Assembly (NCBI GenBank): GCA_024231975.1
Contig: JAAEQB010000120.1
Coordinates: 1-64,000 of the forward strand
Length of the DNA stretch: 64,000 nucleotides
Direction of reading: 5' to 3'
From: Allobosea sp.
Lineage (GTDB): Bacteria; Pseudomonadota; Alphaproteobacteria; Rhizobiales; Beijerinckiaceae
Shown here: in pieces, positions 41,494 through 49,509 of the stretch
Position numbering within the stretch: the stretch's first letter is position 1
How the letters are laid out: each line of letters opens with the position of its first letter
The notes under the pieces: generated by a model
The model's database searches: none
What the model was told of the DNA's origin: nothing
What the model saw: only the letters and a program-made list of their open reading frames with translations
Made by a program: the position numbers and the translations under genes

Positions 41494-43119
41494 ATGACCA
41501 CGCATATCGCCGTCCAGCCCGGCTTCGCCGACCTGATCGACCTCTGGGCGCCGGTGCGCCAGCTCGGCACCGGCTTCGAGTTCTCGGAGGGGCCGATCTG
41601 GCATCCGCGCGAGCAGCATCTGCTGTTCTCGGACATGCCGGGCGATGTCCGCCGCCGCTGGGACAAGAACGGCGTCCGCGAGGTCAGGCGGCCTGCCAAC
41701 AAATGCAACGGCATGACCTATGATGCCGCACTGAACCTGATCGTCTGCGAGCACGCGACCTCGTCGCTGGTGCGCGAGCGGCCGGACGGGCAGCGCGAGG
41801 TCATCGCCTCGCTTTTTGAGGGCATGGAGCTCAACAGCCCGAACGACGTCGTCGTGAAGTCGGACGGGTCGATCTATTTCTCCGACCCCTGGTATGGCCG
41901 CATGCCGGTCTTCGGCGTCGAGCGGCCGCGCCAGCTTGGCTTTCAGGGCGTCTATCGCATTCCCCCGGAAGGCGGAGCGCCGCAGCTCCTGGTCGATCGC
42001 TATCTCTTCGACCAGCCGAACGGACTCTGCTTCTGCCCGACGGAGGACCGGCTCTTCGTCAACGACACCGTCCAGCACAATATCCGTGTCTTCGATACCC
42101 TTCCGGACGGGCGGCTCGGCTCCGGCCGGATCTTCGCCTCCGGCATCGTCGGCTCCGAACCCGGCGTCCCCGACGGGATGAAATGCGACGCGCAGGGCAA
42201 TATCTGGGTCACCGGCCCGGGCGGCGTCTGGGTCTACTCGATCAAGGGCGAGCTGATCGGCAAGCTGCGTGTGCCCGAGCTGGTCGGCAACCTGACCTGG
42301 GGCGGGCAGGACTGGCGCACGCTCTTCCTCACCGCGAGCCATTCGCTCTACGCGGTCGAGACCAAGGTCGGGCCGCGGATCGAGCCCTATATGAAAGCGG
42401 GTGGGAGCGCGCATTCGAGCCGCAACGCGCCGACGGAGAGGCCAATGGCCGATGCCGGCCCCGCTGCCTCCGTCTCCGCCAATGGCGTGAAAAAGGCCGC
42501 CGCCGGCTACAGGCTCGATCCGTCGCGCTGTGCCCTGATCATCCAGGACATGCAGAACGACGTCGTCATGGAGGGCGGCGCCTTCGCCGCCTCGGGCTCG
42601 CCGGAGCATTGCCGCCAGCAGAACGCGATCGCCAACGGCGTGCGCCTGGCGCAGGCGGCACGGGCGCGCGGCATCCCGGTGATCCATGTCTGGTTCATCG
42701 TCGAGGCCGGCACGCCCGGCGTCACCATGAACGCGCCTCTGTTCGAGGGCCTTGCCGACGCCAGGGCGCTGGTGCGCGGCACGTGGGGCGCAGCTCCGGT
42801 GCCGGGCCTGGAGGCGCACAGCGGCGACCACATCGTCGAGAAACAGCGCATGAGCGCCTGGGAGGGCACAAGGCTGGAGACGGTGCTCAGAGCGCTCGGC
42901 CGCGACATCGTCATCGTCACCGGCGCCTGGACCAACATGTCGATCGAGCACACCGCCCGCACCGGCGCCGACAAGGGCTATTTCATGCTGGTGCCGGAGG
43001 ATGCCTGCTCAACGATGAACGCCGAATGGCACACGGCCTCAGTCAATTACGCGCTGCAGAATGTCTGTGTGGTGACGGATGTCGATGCCGTCATCGCCGC
43101 GACCGACGCGCGGGCGTAG
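41494..43119 (+). CDS. Fusion of SMP-30/gluconolactonase domain with an isochorismatase-like cysteine-hydrolase domain
   Basis: This is a 541-residue protein. Residues about 15-300 form a SMP-30 beta propeller: metal-ligand Glu32 in EFSEGPIW, Asn in LNSPNDVVVKSDGSIYFSDP and Asp in PDGMKCDAQGNIW. After a linker (about 301-340), residues about 341-535 form an isochorismatase-like domain with the catalytic Asp in ALIIQDMQND and Lys in VEKQRMSAWEGT. The usual nucleophile Cys is replaced by Ser483 (TNMSIEHTAR). The frame is continuous. The lactonase half and amidase-like half might act in sequence. The Ser change resembles EntB-type isochorismatases that lack the cysteine, so the second half may do different chemistry. 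Confidence 0.88.
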   Translation: MTTHIAVQPGFADLIDLWAPVRQLGTGFEFSEGPIWHPREQHLLFSDMPGDVRRRWDKNGVREVRRPANKCNGMTYDAALNLIVCEHATSSLVRERPDGQREVIASLFEGMELNSPNDVVVKSDGSIYFSDPWYGRMPVFGVERPRQLGFQGVYRIPPEGGAPQLLVDRYLFDQPNGLCFCPTEDRLFVNDTVQHNIRVFDTLPDGRLGSGRIFASGIVGSEPGVPDGMKCDAQGNIWVTGPGGVWVYSIKGELIGKLRVPELVGNLTWGGQDWRTLFLTASHSLYAVETKVGPRIEPYMKAGGSAHSSRNAPTERPMADAGPAASVSANGVKKAAAGYRLDPSRCALIIQDMQNDVVMEGGAFAASGSPEHCRQQNAIANGVRLAQAARARGIPVIHVWFIVEAGTPGVTMNAPLFEGLADARALVRGTWGAAPVPGLEAHSGDHIVEKQRMSAWEGTRLETVLRALGRDIVIVTGAWTNMSIEHTARTGADKGYFMLVPEDACSTMNAEWHTASVNYALQNVCVVTDVDAVIAATDARA

Positions 43120-43149
43120 CGGAATCGCCGCCGGAAACGTCGTGTCGGA

Positions 43150-43821
43150 TCACCTCGCCGCGTCCGCTGGAACACCGACAACGTCGGCGAGCACGCCGGC
43201 CCAGAGCGCGTAGCCCGCCGCATTCAGATGAACGCCATCGGGCTCGTAATAGCGGCCCATCGGCCTGCCGTTTCGCCCGATCAGGCAGCTGCCGACATCG
43301 ACATACCCGCCGGCCCGATCACCTGCATGGCTGTCCCTGAGCATCGTGTTGAAAGCGTCGAACTCGCCGGCATGGAGCCAGCGTCCAGGGCTGTGCTTGA
43401 TCGAGAGGCGGTGGATCGGGACGGGGCCGAACTTCTCCCGCAGCCGCAGCGTCAGTTGTTCCAGTGCCGCGAAGGCCGAGCCGGCATCGAGCCCGTCATT
43501 GGCGATGTCGTTCTCGCCGAAATAGAGCACGATCCGGCCGGGCTCGACGAGATCGAGCAGAGCGTCGCAATAGCGCAGGCCGCTCTCGGCGGTGCCGCCG
43601 CCAAAGCCGAGATTGGCGACCTCCAGCGAGCCGAAATCCTCAGCCATCCGGTCCCAGTAGCGGAAGGAGGACGAGCCGAAGAAGACGACCGGCTTGCCGG
43701 CGAAGCGCCGGCGCAGGATCTGGCCGCGCACGGCGAGCACGTCGTCGTCATAGCGCGTGGTGGTCCATTCCGCCGGGAGGGATGGCGTGGCAGCAGGAGC
43801 GATCGAAGGGTGCCGGTTCAC
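43150..43821 (-). CDS. SGNH/GDSL-family hydrolase
   Basis: The protein has about 223 residues with SGNH blocks: Ser in VVFFGSSSFRYWDRM (block I), Gly in NLGFGGGTAES (block II), Asn in LYFGENDIAND (block III) and the Asp-x-x-His of PDGVHLNAAGY (block V). A GTG start at 43821 is chosen because GAGG lies upstream and it clears the preceding permease gene. The frame is open to 43935, which would overlap that gene. Members are esterases or acetyl-hydrolases. As the last gene of the dipeptide-type importer operon, it may trim the imported compound. Confidence 0.82.
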   Translation of the reverse strand: MNRHPSIAPAATPSLPAEWTTTRYDDDVLAVRGQILRRRFAGKPVVFFGSSSFRYWDRMAEDFGSLEVANLGFGGGTAESGLRYCDALLDLVEPGRIVLYFGENDIANDGLDAGSAFAALEQLTLRLREKFGPVPIHRLSIKHSPGRWLHAGEFDAFNTMLRDSHAGDRAGGYVDVGSCLIGRNGRPMGRYYEPDGVHLNAAGYALWAGVLADVVGVPADAAR

Positions 43822-43885
43822 GGAACGGGCCTCATGAGCAGAGAACGGCAGCGGGAATGCGGGCGAGGCGTGCCCCGGGGTGTCA

Positions 43886-44740
43886 TCACGCCCTCCGCCC
43901 GGAGAGACGTGGATCGATGCGCTCGCGCAGGGCATCGCCGAGCACGTTGATCGCGATCACCAGGAGCGACAGGAACAGGCCGGGAAAGGCGATGATCCAG
44001 GGCGCGACGCGGAAGAACTGGCGGCCGCCGGCCATGACGTTGCCCCAGCTCGGCAGGTCCGGAGAGATGCCGACGCCGATGAAGCTGAGGATGGCTTCGG
44101 CGAGGATCGCCGAGGCGCAGACGAAGGTCGCCTGGACCACGAGGGCCTCCGTCGCATTCGGCAGGATATGCCGGATGAGGACGCGCGGCGTGCTCGATCC
44201 GATCGCGATCGCCGCGTCGACATAGGGCATTTCGCGCAGGCTGAGCACCACGCCGCGCATCAGCCGCGCCGTCCGCGGGATCTCCGGCACGCTGATCGCG
44301 ATCATCACCGTCGCCAGCCCGCCGCCGAGCAGCGAGGCGAGCGCGATCGCCAGCAGCACGCCCGGAATGGCCATCAGCCCGTCCATGATGCGCATCAGCA
44401 CGGTGTCGGCCAGCCGGACATAGCCGGCCACCAGCCCGATGAGACCGCCCACCACCAAGGTAAGCACGGAGACGCCGAGCCCGACCATGAGCGAGGTGCG
44501 GGCGCCCGACAGCGTGCGCACGAAGATGTCGCGGCCGAGATTGTCGGTCCCGAACCAGTGGGCCGGGCCCGGCGGCTGGAGCGCCTCGCCCATGTTGAGA
44601 TCGCTGCTGTAGCCTAGGATCGGCGGCGCCAGCAGCGCGCAGGCCGCGACCGCCGCGACGATGGCAAAGCTCAGGCCGATCACGACCGTCGACGCCTTGA
44701 GGGAGCGGCCGGCGCGGGCCGTCAGCGGCTGCGCCCTCAT
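43886..44740 (-). CDS. Dipeptide/oligopeptide-type ABC permease, DppC-like
   Basis: The protein has 284 residues with about six membrane segments. It shows an N-terminal OppC/DppC segment (GEALQPPGPAHWFGTDNLGRDIFVRTLSGARTSLMVG) and the EAA loop (DAAIAIGSSTPRVLIRHILPNA). The start at 44740 overlaps the upstream permease by ATGA. Together they form the channel of a family-5 solute-binding importer. No ATPase gene lies in this operon, so it may use ATPases from elsewhere, such as those at 59125-61082. Confidence 0.9.
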   Translation of the reverse strand: MRAQPLTARAGRSLKASTVVIGLSFAIVAAVAACALLAPPILGYSSDLNMGEALQPPGPAHWFGTDNLGRDIFVRTLSGARTSLMVGLGVSVLTLVVGGLIGLVAGYVRLADTVLMRIMDGLMAIPGVLLAIALASLLGGGLATVMIAISVPEIPRTARLMRGVVLSLREMPYVDAAIAIGSSTPRVLIRHILPNATEALVVQATFVCASAILAEAILSFIGVGISPDLPSWGNVMAGGRQFFRVAPWIIAFPGLFLSLLVIAINVLGDALRERIDPRLSGRRA

Positions 44741-45690
44741 GAGCGCATGTCCTGCCGGATGCGGGGGTCGAACAGCGCATAGCTGAGATCGACGAGCAGG
44801 TTCACTACGACCAGGACGAAGGCGAAGACCAGCATCACCCCCTGCACGACCGGATAGTCGCGCGAGAGGATGGCATCGACGGTCAGCCGCCCGATCCCCG
44901 GCAGGTTGAAGACGGACTCGGTGACGACGACCCCGCCGAGCAGGGCGGCGAAGGAGGTGCCGACGACGGTCACCACGGGCACGCCGATATTCTTCAACGC
45001 ATGCGTCGCGACCACCTTGCGCTCGGGCAGGCCCTTGGCCCGCGCCGTCCGGATATAGTCCTCGGACAGGACGTTGAGCAGCGTCGCCCGCGTGATCCGG
45101 GCGACCAGCGCAGCGAAGAGCAGAGTGAGCGCAACCGTCGGCAGCGTCAGGCTGCGCAGGCTGTTCCACAGCCCGCTCGCCAGCGGCCGATAGCCCTGCA
45201 CCGGCAGCCAGCCGAGCTCGATCGCAAAGACCTGCATCAGCGCATAGCCGATCACGAAGACCGGAATCGAGAAGCCGGCGACGCAGAGCGCCATCACGAC
45301 ATAATCGGTGACCAGGCCGAGGCGCCGGGCCGCGAATACGCCCGCCGGCACCGCGACGAGGACCGAGAGCAGCGTCGTGGTCAGCGCCAGCATCAGGGTC
45401 GGCTCGGCCCGCTGCAGGATCATCGTCGCGACGGGGCGTCCCGAATAGACGGACACGCCGAGGTCGAACTGCGCCAACTGGCGCAGATAGATCAGGAATT
45501 GCACCACCAGCGGCTGGTCGAGATGCAGCCGCTGGCGGATCTGCGCGATCTGCTCGGCGCTGGCATTGTCCCCCGCCATCGCCGCCGCCGGATCGCCCGG
45601 CCCGATATGCAGGAGCATGAACACCACGACGAGGACCGTCAGCATGACGGGCAGCGTCGCCAGGAGCCGCGAGAACAGAAAGCGCGCCAT
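44737..45690 (-). CDS. Dipeptide/oligopeptide-type ABC permease, DppB-like
   Basis: The protein has 317 residues with six hydrophobic segments. The DppB start is clear (FLFSRLLATLPVMLTVLVVVFMLLHIGPGDPAAAMAGDNA), and the EAA loop is YIRTARAKGLPERKVVATHALKN. It lies 67 bases downstream of the binding-protein gene and is coupled to the DppC-like gene. The gene order binding protein-DppB-DppC is standard, although the usual DppD and DppF genes are missing after it. Confidence 0.91.
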   Translation of the reverse strand: MARFLFSRLLATLPVMLTVLVVVFMLLHIGPGDPAAAMAGDNASAEQIAQIRQRLHLDQPLVVQFLIYLRQLAQFDLGVSVYSGRPVATMILQRAEPTLMLALTTTLLSVLVAVPAGVFAARRLGLVTDYVVMALCVAGFSIPVFVIGYALMQVFAIELGWLPVQGYRPLASGLWNSLRSLTLPTVALTLLFAALVARITRATLLNVLSEDYIRTARAKGLPERKVVATHALKNIGVPVVTVVGTSFAALLGGVVVTESVFNLPGIGRLTVDAILSRDYPVVQGVMLVFAFVLVVVNLLVDLSYALFDPRIRQDMRS

Positions 45691-45757
45691 GAGCAGACCT
45701 TGAAGGCACGGGCCGGACGTTTCGTCCCGGCCCGCCGAGTTGGACAGTGCGACAGGA

Positions 45758-47338
45758 TCAGTCGGACTTGCGCACGTTCCAATAGGTCAGGGTTGCCCCC
45801 GGAACGAAGCCGGACACGCTTTTCCGCCAGGCCGAGAGGTCGTTGAACTGCCCGAGCGGGATATAGGTGACGATCTCGTTCGAGCGCGCCTGCATCTCGA
45901 CCGCGATCGCCTTGCGCGCGGCGTCGTCGGAGGCCAGCAGGAATTTCTGCCAGAGCTCCTGCAGGGGCTTGTCGCAGGGCCAGCCGACGAAGGCCTTCTC
46001 GCAGGCACCGGTGACATAAGGGTTGGTCAGCGGGTCCATCAGCGCATCGCCGGCGAAACCGGTGATGAAGACGTTCCAGCCGCCCTGCTTCGGCGGGTTC
46101 TTGTTGGTCCGGCGCGTGAACATCGTCGCCGTGTCCATCTGCACATCCTCGACGGTGAAGCCGGCCTTGCGCATCGAATTCACCATTACCGTACCGATGT
46201 CGCGCTGGACCTTGGCATCCATCGGATGGAGATAGACGATCGGCGTCCCGTCATAGCCAGCCTCCTTCAGCAGGGCCTTCGCCTTCTCGAAGTCCTGCTT
46301 CATGAAGCGCTCGCTGCCGACATCGGTCTCGTAGGGGCTGCCGCACATGAACAGCGCCGGGCAGAGCTGGTAGAGGTCCTTGCGGCCGCCGAAGACGGCT
46401 TGCATCGAGTCCGACTGGCTGATCGCGTATTGCAGCGCCTGCCTGACCTTGACGTTGTCCATCGGCGGCTGGGTGTGGTTGATCACCACCTGGAAGTTCT
46501 TGCCGAGGATCGGCGCCTTGGCGACCTGGATCGACTTGTCCTTCTCCAGCACCGGCAGCATTTCGGCCGGCACCTCGGCGACATAGTCGATCTCGCCGGC
46601 CAGCAGCGCGTTGACCGCGCTGAGATCGTCGCTGAACTGGATGCGCTCGATGCGATCGACCCCGGCGGTCTTTCCGCCGGCAAGGCCGCTCGGCACCTCG
46701 CTGCGCGGCTTGTAGCCCGCATGCCTGGCGACGACGAACTTGACGCCCGGAACCCATTCGTCCGGCAAGAGCTTGAACGGACCGGAGCCGACGAACTCCT
46801 TGAGCTCGGTCGTCGCGGGCGTCCTGGCCAGCCGCTCCGGCATGACGAACAGCGGGTAGGCGGTCATGCGGGCGAAGCCGTCGATCAGGCGGGCGAAGGG
46901 CTCCTTCAGCCGGACCTCGAACGAGGTCGCGTCGATCGCTCTGATCGCGTCGAGGCGTTTCTCGACCTCGGCTCCGAGGCTGTCCTTCTTCATCCAGCGC
47001 TCGATGGAGGCGATGCAGTCGGCAGCCGTGACGGGCTTGCCGTCATGGAAGCTCAGGCCCTGGCGCAGCTTGAAGACATAGGTCTTGCCATCGTCGGAGA
47101 GCGTGTGGCTTTCGACCATCTGCGGCTGGGCGCGATAGTTGCCGTCCAGCGAGAACAGCGTGTCGTAGATCAGATAGGCCATGTCCCGGACCGGATAGGC
47201 CGAGGTGAACAGCGCATCGAGCTGCTTGATGTCGCCGGTGTTCTTGATCTTCAGGACGGATTCGGCCTGTGCCGGCGCGACGGAGGCCGCAAGGCAGAAC
47301 GCTCCGGCCAGCCCGGCCGCCATCACGGTTCTCAACAT
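45758..47338 (-). CDS. Family-5 ABC substrate-binding protein (dipeptide/oligopeptide type)
   Basis: The protein has 526 residues. A signal peptide (1-25, ending in PAQA) precedes a family-5 fold with LKIKNTGDIKQLDALFTSAYPVRDMAYLIYDTLFSLD near the N-terminus and DGKTYVFKLRQGLSFHDGKPVTAADCI, which is the family signature region. The start at 47338 is supported by GGGAGAAACG just before it. The frame runs upstream to 47701 over the divergent regulator gene and is not expected to be used. Ligands of this family include peptides, opines, nickel and glutathione; none can be chosen here. Confidence 0.9.
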   Translation of the reverse strand: MLRTVMAAGLAGAFCLAASVAPAQAESVLKIKNTGDIKQLDALFTSAYPVRDMAYLIYDTLFSLDGNYRAQPQMVESHTLSDDGKTYVFKLRQGLSFHDGKPVTAADCIASIERWMKKDSLGAEVEKRLDAIRAIDATSFEVRLKEPFARLIDGFARMTAYPLFVMPERLARTPATTELKEFVGSGPFKLLPDEWVPGVKFVVARHAGYKPRSEVPSGLAGGKTAGVDRIERIQFSDDLSAVNALLAGEIDYVAEVPAEMLPVLEKDKSIQVAKAPILGKNFQVVINHTQPPMDNVKVRQALQYAISQSDSMQAVFGGRKDLYQLCPALFMCGSPYETDVGSERFMKQDFEKAKALLKEAGYDGTPIVYLHPMDAKVQRDIGTVMVNSMRKAGFTVEDVQMDTATMFTRRTNKNPPKQGGWNVFITGFAGDALMDPLTNPYVTGACEKAFVGWPCDKPLQELWQKFLLASDDAARKAIAVEMQARSNEIVTYIPLGQFNDLSAWRKSVSGFVPGATLTYWNVRKSD

Positions 47339-47448
47339 CGTTTCTCTCCCGGCATGTCGCAGCGCCGCCCGGTACACGCCGGGCATGTCGTTGTGTGCCG
47401 AAGCTAGCGAAGCGCGCTGCTTGCACATAGGGCCGGAGTTGTGTTTCA

Positions 47449-47469
47449 GATATAGCAATTTGTTATATC
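47449..47469. promoter_or_regulatory. 21-bp palindrome in the divergent promoter, probable LysR operator
   Basis: GATATAGCA and TGTTATATC flank a central ATT, and 9 of 10 positions pair. It lies between the binding-protein gene (start 47338, minus) and the LysR gene (start 47487, plus), 17 bases before the latter. The position fits an autoregulatory LysR recognition site that also controls the importer. Confidence 0.65.
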
Positions 47470-47486
47470 CGGAAGGCATAACCAGA

Positions 47487-48404
47487 GTGAAGCTTCGGCA
47501 GCTCAAGAACTTCCTGGTGATCGCCGAAACCGGCAGCCTGATGAAGGCCGCCCTGCACCTCGGCGTTGCGCAGCCCGCCCTCAGCCGGGATCTGCGGCAA
47601 CTGGAAGAAGAGCTTGCGACCCGCCTCTTCCATCGCGACGGGCGCGGCGTCTCGCTGACGCGCGACGGAGCGGCATTCCAGGCCGCGATCGCCCCGCACA
47701 TCGCCGGGCTCGATGCGGCGAAACACGCCCTGGTCGGCCGGCGACCCGGCTATGCCGGCTCGATCCGCCTCGCCTGGACCGGCACGATCAGCATCCCACT
47801 GGCGACGCCGATCATCTCGGCCTTCACCCAGCGCTTTCCCGAGGTTGAACTGCACGCCCGAGGCGGATCGAGCCTCCACATCGCCGAATGGGTGGCGCGC
47901 GACGAGATCGACATCGGCATCTTCAATTCGGAGCGCCCGGCCACCGGCGCGCTCGTCGAGACATTGACCCGCGCGCCCCTGTTCCATGTCGCGCGGGCCG
48001 ACGGGCCGGTGCCGCCGACCATCACCTTCGCGGAGGCCGCCGCCGGCCCCCTCTTCGTCCATAGCCGGCAGAACGCGCTCGGGCGCATCGTCGAGGCCTG
48101 CGCCCGCGAGCACGATATCCCCTTGAAGATCTATGCCGAGGTCGACGACTTCCTGGCAGTCCGGCCGATGATCGAGGAAGGACGAGCAGCGGCGATCGTG
48201 CCGCGCAGCCTTCTCTCCGGCGACGCCCCCACAAGACTCGCCGTGCGGCGCGTGACGGACCCAGACCTGACCTTGTATTTCCACCTCGCGGTCTCGAAGG
48301 TAAAACGCAGCCGCCCCGCGGTCCTGAGCCTGGCCGATGTGATCAGGTCCGCGGTCGCAGACGCGACCCAAGCCGGGCAGTTCGACGGCGAACTCCGGAA
48401 TTGA
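47487..48404 (+). CDS. LysR-type regulator of the dipeptide-type importer operon
   Basis: The product of 305 residues has an N-terminal winged HTH (KLRQLKNFLVIAETGSLMKAALHLGVAQPALSRDLRQLEEELATRLF) and a periplasmic-binding-like effector domain (GSIRLAWTGTISIPLATPIISAF onward). A GTG start at 47487 is chosen because GGAAGG lies upstream and homology begins there; the frame is open further upstream. It is divergent from the importer operon and has a near-perfect palindrome in its leader, so it probably controls both. The inducer is unknown. Confidence 0.88.
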   Translation: MKLRQLKNFLVIAETGSLMKAALHLGVAQPALSRDLRQLEEELATRLFHRDGRGVSLTRDGAAFQAAIAPHIAGLDAAKHALVGRRPGYAGSIRLAWTGTISIPLATPIISAFTQRFPEVELHARGGSSLHIAEWVARDEIDIGIFNSERPATGALVETLTRAPLFHVARADGPVPPTITFAEAAAGPLFVHSRQNALGRIVEACAREHDIPLKIYAEVDDFLAVRPMIEEGRAAAIVPRSLLSGDAPTRLAVRRVTDPDLTLYFHLAVSKVKRSRPAVLSLADVIRSAVADATQAGQFDGELRN

Positions 48405-48445
48405 CCTGATCTGATGCCCTCGCGAAGCCCATGGGTCGGGACGAT

Positions 48446-49333
48446 CTACGCGGCCTCGCCGGCAAGAAGGGCGCGAAAGGCCTCGGCAGGCCGACCGACA
48501 TAGCGCTCCTTGTGCCGCAGCATGACGAAGCGGCGCGAGGGGATGTCAGCCGCGACCTCGGCGAGCAGGCCCGAGCGCAAGGCGTTGGCGACGACGAGCC
48601 TCGACATCAGCGCGGCGGCCGAGCCTGCATCGACGGCGCTGCGCACGGCCTCGTTGGCGGGTAGCTCCAGCAGGACGTCGAGGTCGGCGACCGAGCGCCC
48701 GGCGCCGGCGAGAACCGCCTCGAGAGCCTGCCGGGTGCCCGAACCGGGCTCGCGCAGCACCCACGGGCTTTCGACGAACGCGGCTGGATCGACGCGCGCT
48801 CTCCCCGCCCAGGGATGACCGGGCGCGACGATGATCGCCAGATCGTCCGTCGCGACGACCTCCTGTGCCAGCAGCGGGTCGTCGATCTCGCCTTCGACGA
48901 AGCCGATATCGGCGAGCCCGTCATGAATCGAGGCCGCGACCGTCTCGGTGTTGCCGATCACCAGCGGCGTCTCGATCCCGGGATGCCTGGTGCGAAACAA
49001 AGCGAGCTTTCGCGGCAGCCAGTAATTGCCGACCGTCTGGCTCGCAGCCAGCGACAGCCGCCCGCGCTTCAGCCCGGCGAGGTCGGACAGGACCTGCTCG
49101 CCCGTCGCGGCGCGCGCGAGGATCGCGCGAGCCTCGGTCAGGAACAGGCGCCCGGCATCGGTCAGCACGATCCGGCGCCCGACACGGTCGAACAGCTTCA
49201 CGGCATGGCGATGTTCGAGCGCCGCGATCGCCGCGCTCGTCGCCGATTGCGTGAGGTTCAGCTCCGAAGCCGCGCGCGTGACATGCTCGCGCTCGGCCAC
49301 TGCCACGAAGATGCGAAGCTGTTCGAGCGTCAT
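48446..49333 (-). CDS. LysR-type regulator, divergent from the YeiH-type exporter
   Basis: The protein has 295 residues: winged HTH (MTLEQLRIFVAVAEREHVTRAASELNLTQSATSAAIAALEHRH) and an effector domain with GRLSLAASQTVGNYWLPRKLALFRTRHP and LREPGSGTRQALEAVL, a pattern common to CbbR/CysB-like members. The start at 49333 matches the usual LysR N-terminus. In many bacteria a LysR gene of this type is divergent from yeiH and controls it. Sulfur- or sulfonate-related regulation is a plausible inference. It converges on the other LysR gene with a gap of 41 bases. Confidence 0.88.
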   Translation of the reverse strand: MTLEQLRIFVAVAEREHVTRAASELNLTQSATSAAIAALEHRHAVKLFDRVGRRIVLTDAGRLFLTEARAILARAATGEQVLSDLAGLKRGRLSLAASQTVGNYWLPRKLALFRTRHPGIETPLVIGNTETVAASIHDGLADIGFVEGEIDDPLLAQEVVATDDLAIIVAPGHPWAGRARVDPAAFVESPWVLREPGSGTRQALEAVLAGAGRSVADLDVLLELPANEAVRSAVDAGSAAALMSRLVVANALRSGLLAEVAADIPSRRFVMLRHKERYVGRPAEAFRALLAGEAA

Positions 49334-49506
49334 GGGGGTCGATGAGTCCTCGGGCAGGCGCCCGCTTTTGGATGCTCTCGCCAGGATCGCTCCCGGACGA
49401 GCCACCGCCAACAATGATCGCTTTTTTCGATTGAAACAAGAAAAACAACACGTTGGATTGCTTAGCCGAAATAGCTCAGAACCCACGCATCGAATAGCCG
49501 GGTACT
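49334..49506. promoter_or_regulatory. Divergent promoter of the LysR and YeiH-type genes
   Basis: An AT-rich core at 49411-49460 stands out from the GC-rich background. TTTCGATTGAAA (49425-49436) is a near-perfect 12-bp palindrome (one mismatch pair) and a likely LysR site. AAGAAAAACAACACG follows. No strong sigma-70 boxes are obvious. Confidence 0.5.
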
Positions 49507-49509
49507 GTG

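Noticed and set aside
40597..42951. 784-codon minus-strand frame opposite the lactonase genes
   Set aside because: It shows no domain, whereas the plus strand encodes metallo-beta-lactamase, SMP-30 and isochorismatase folds.
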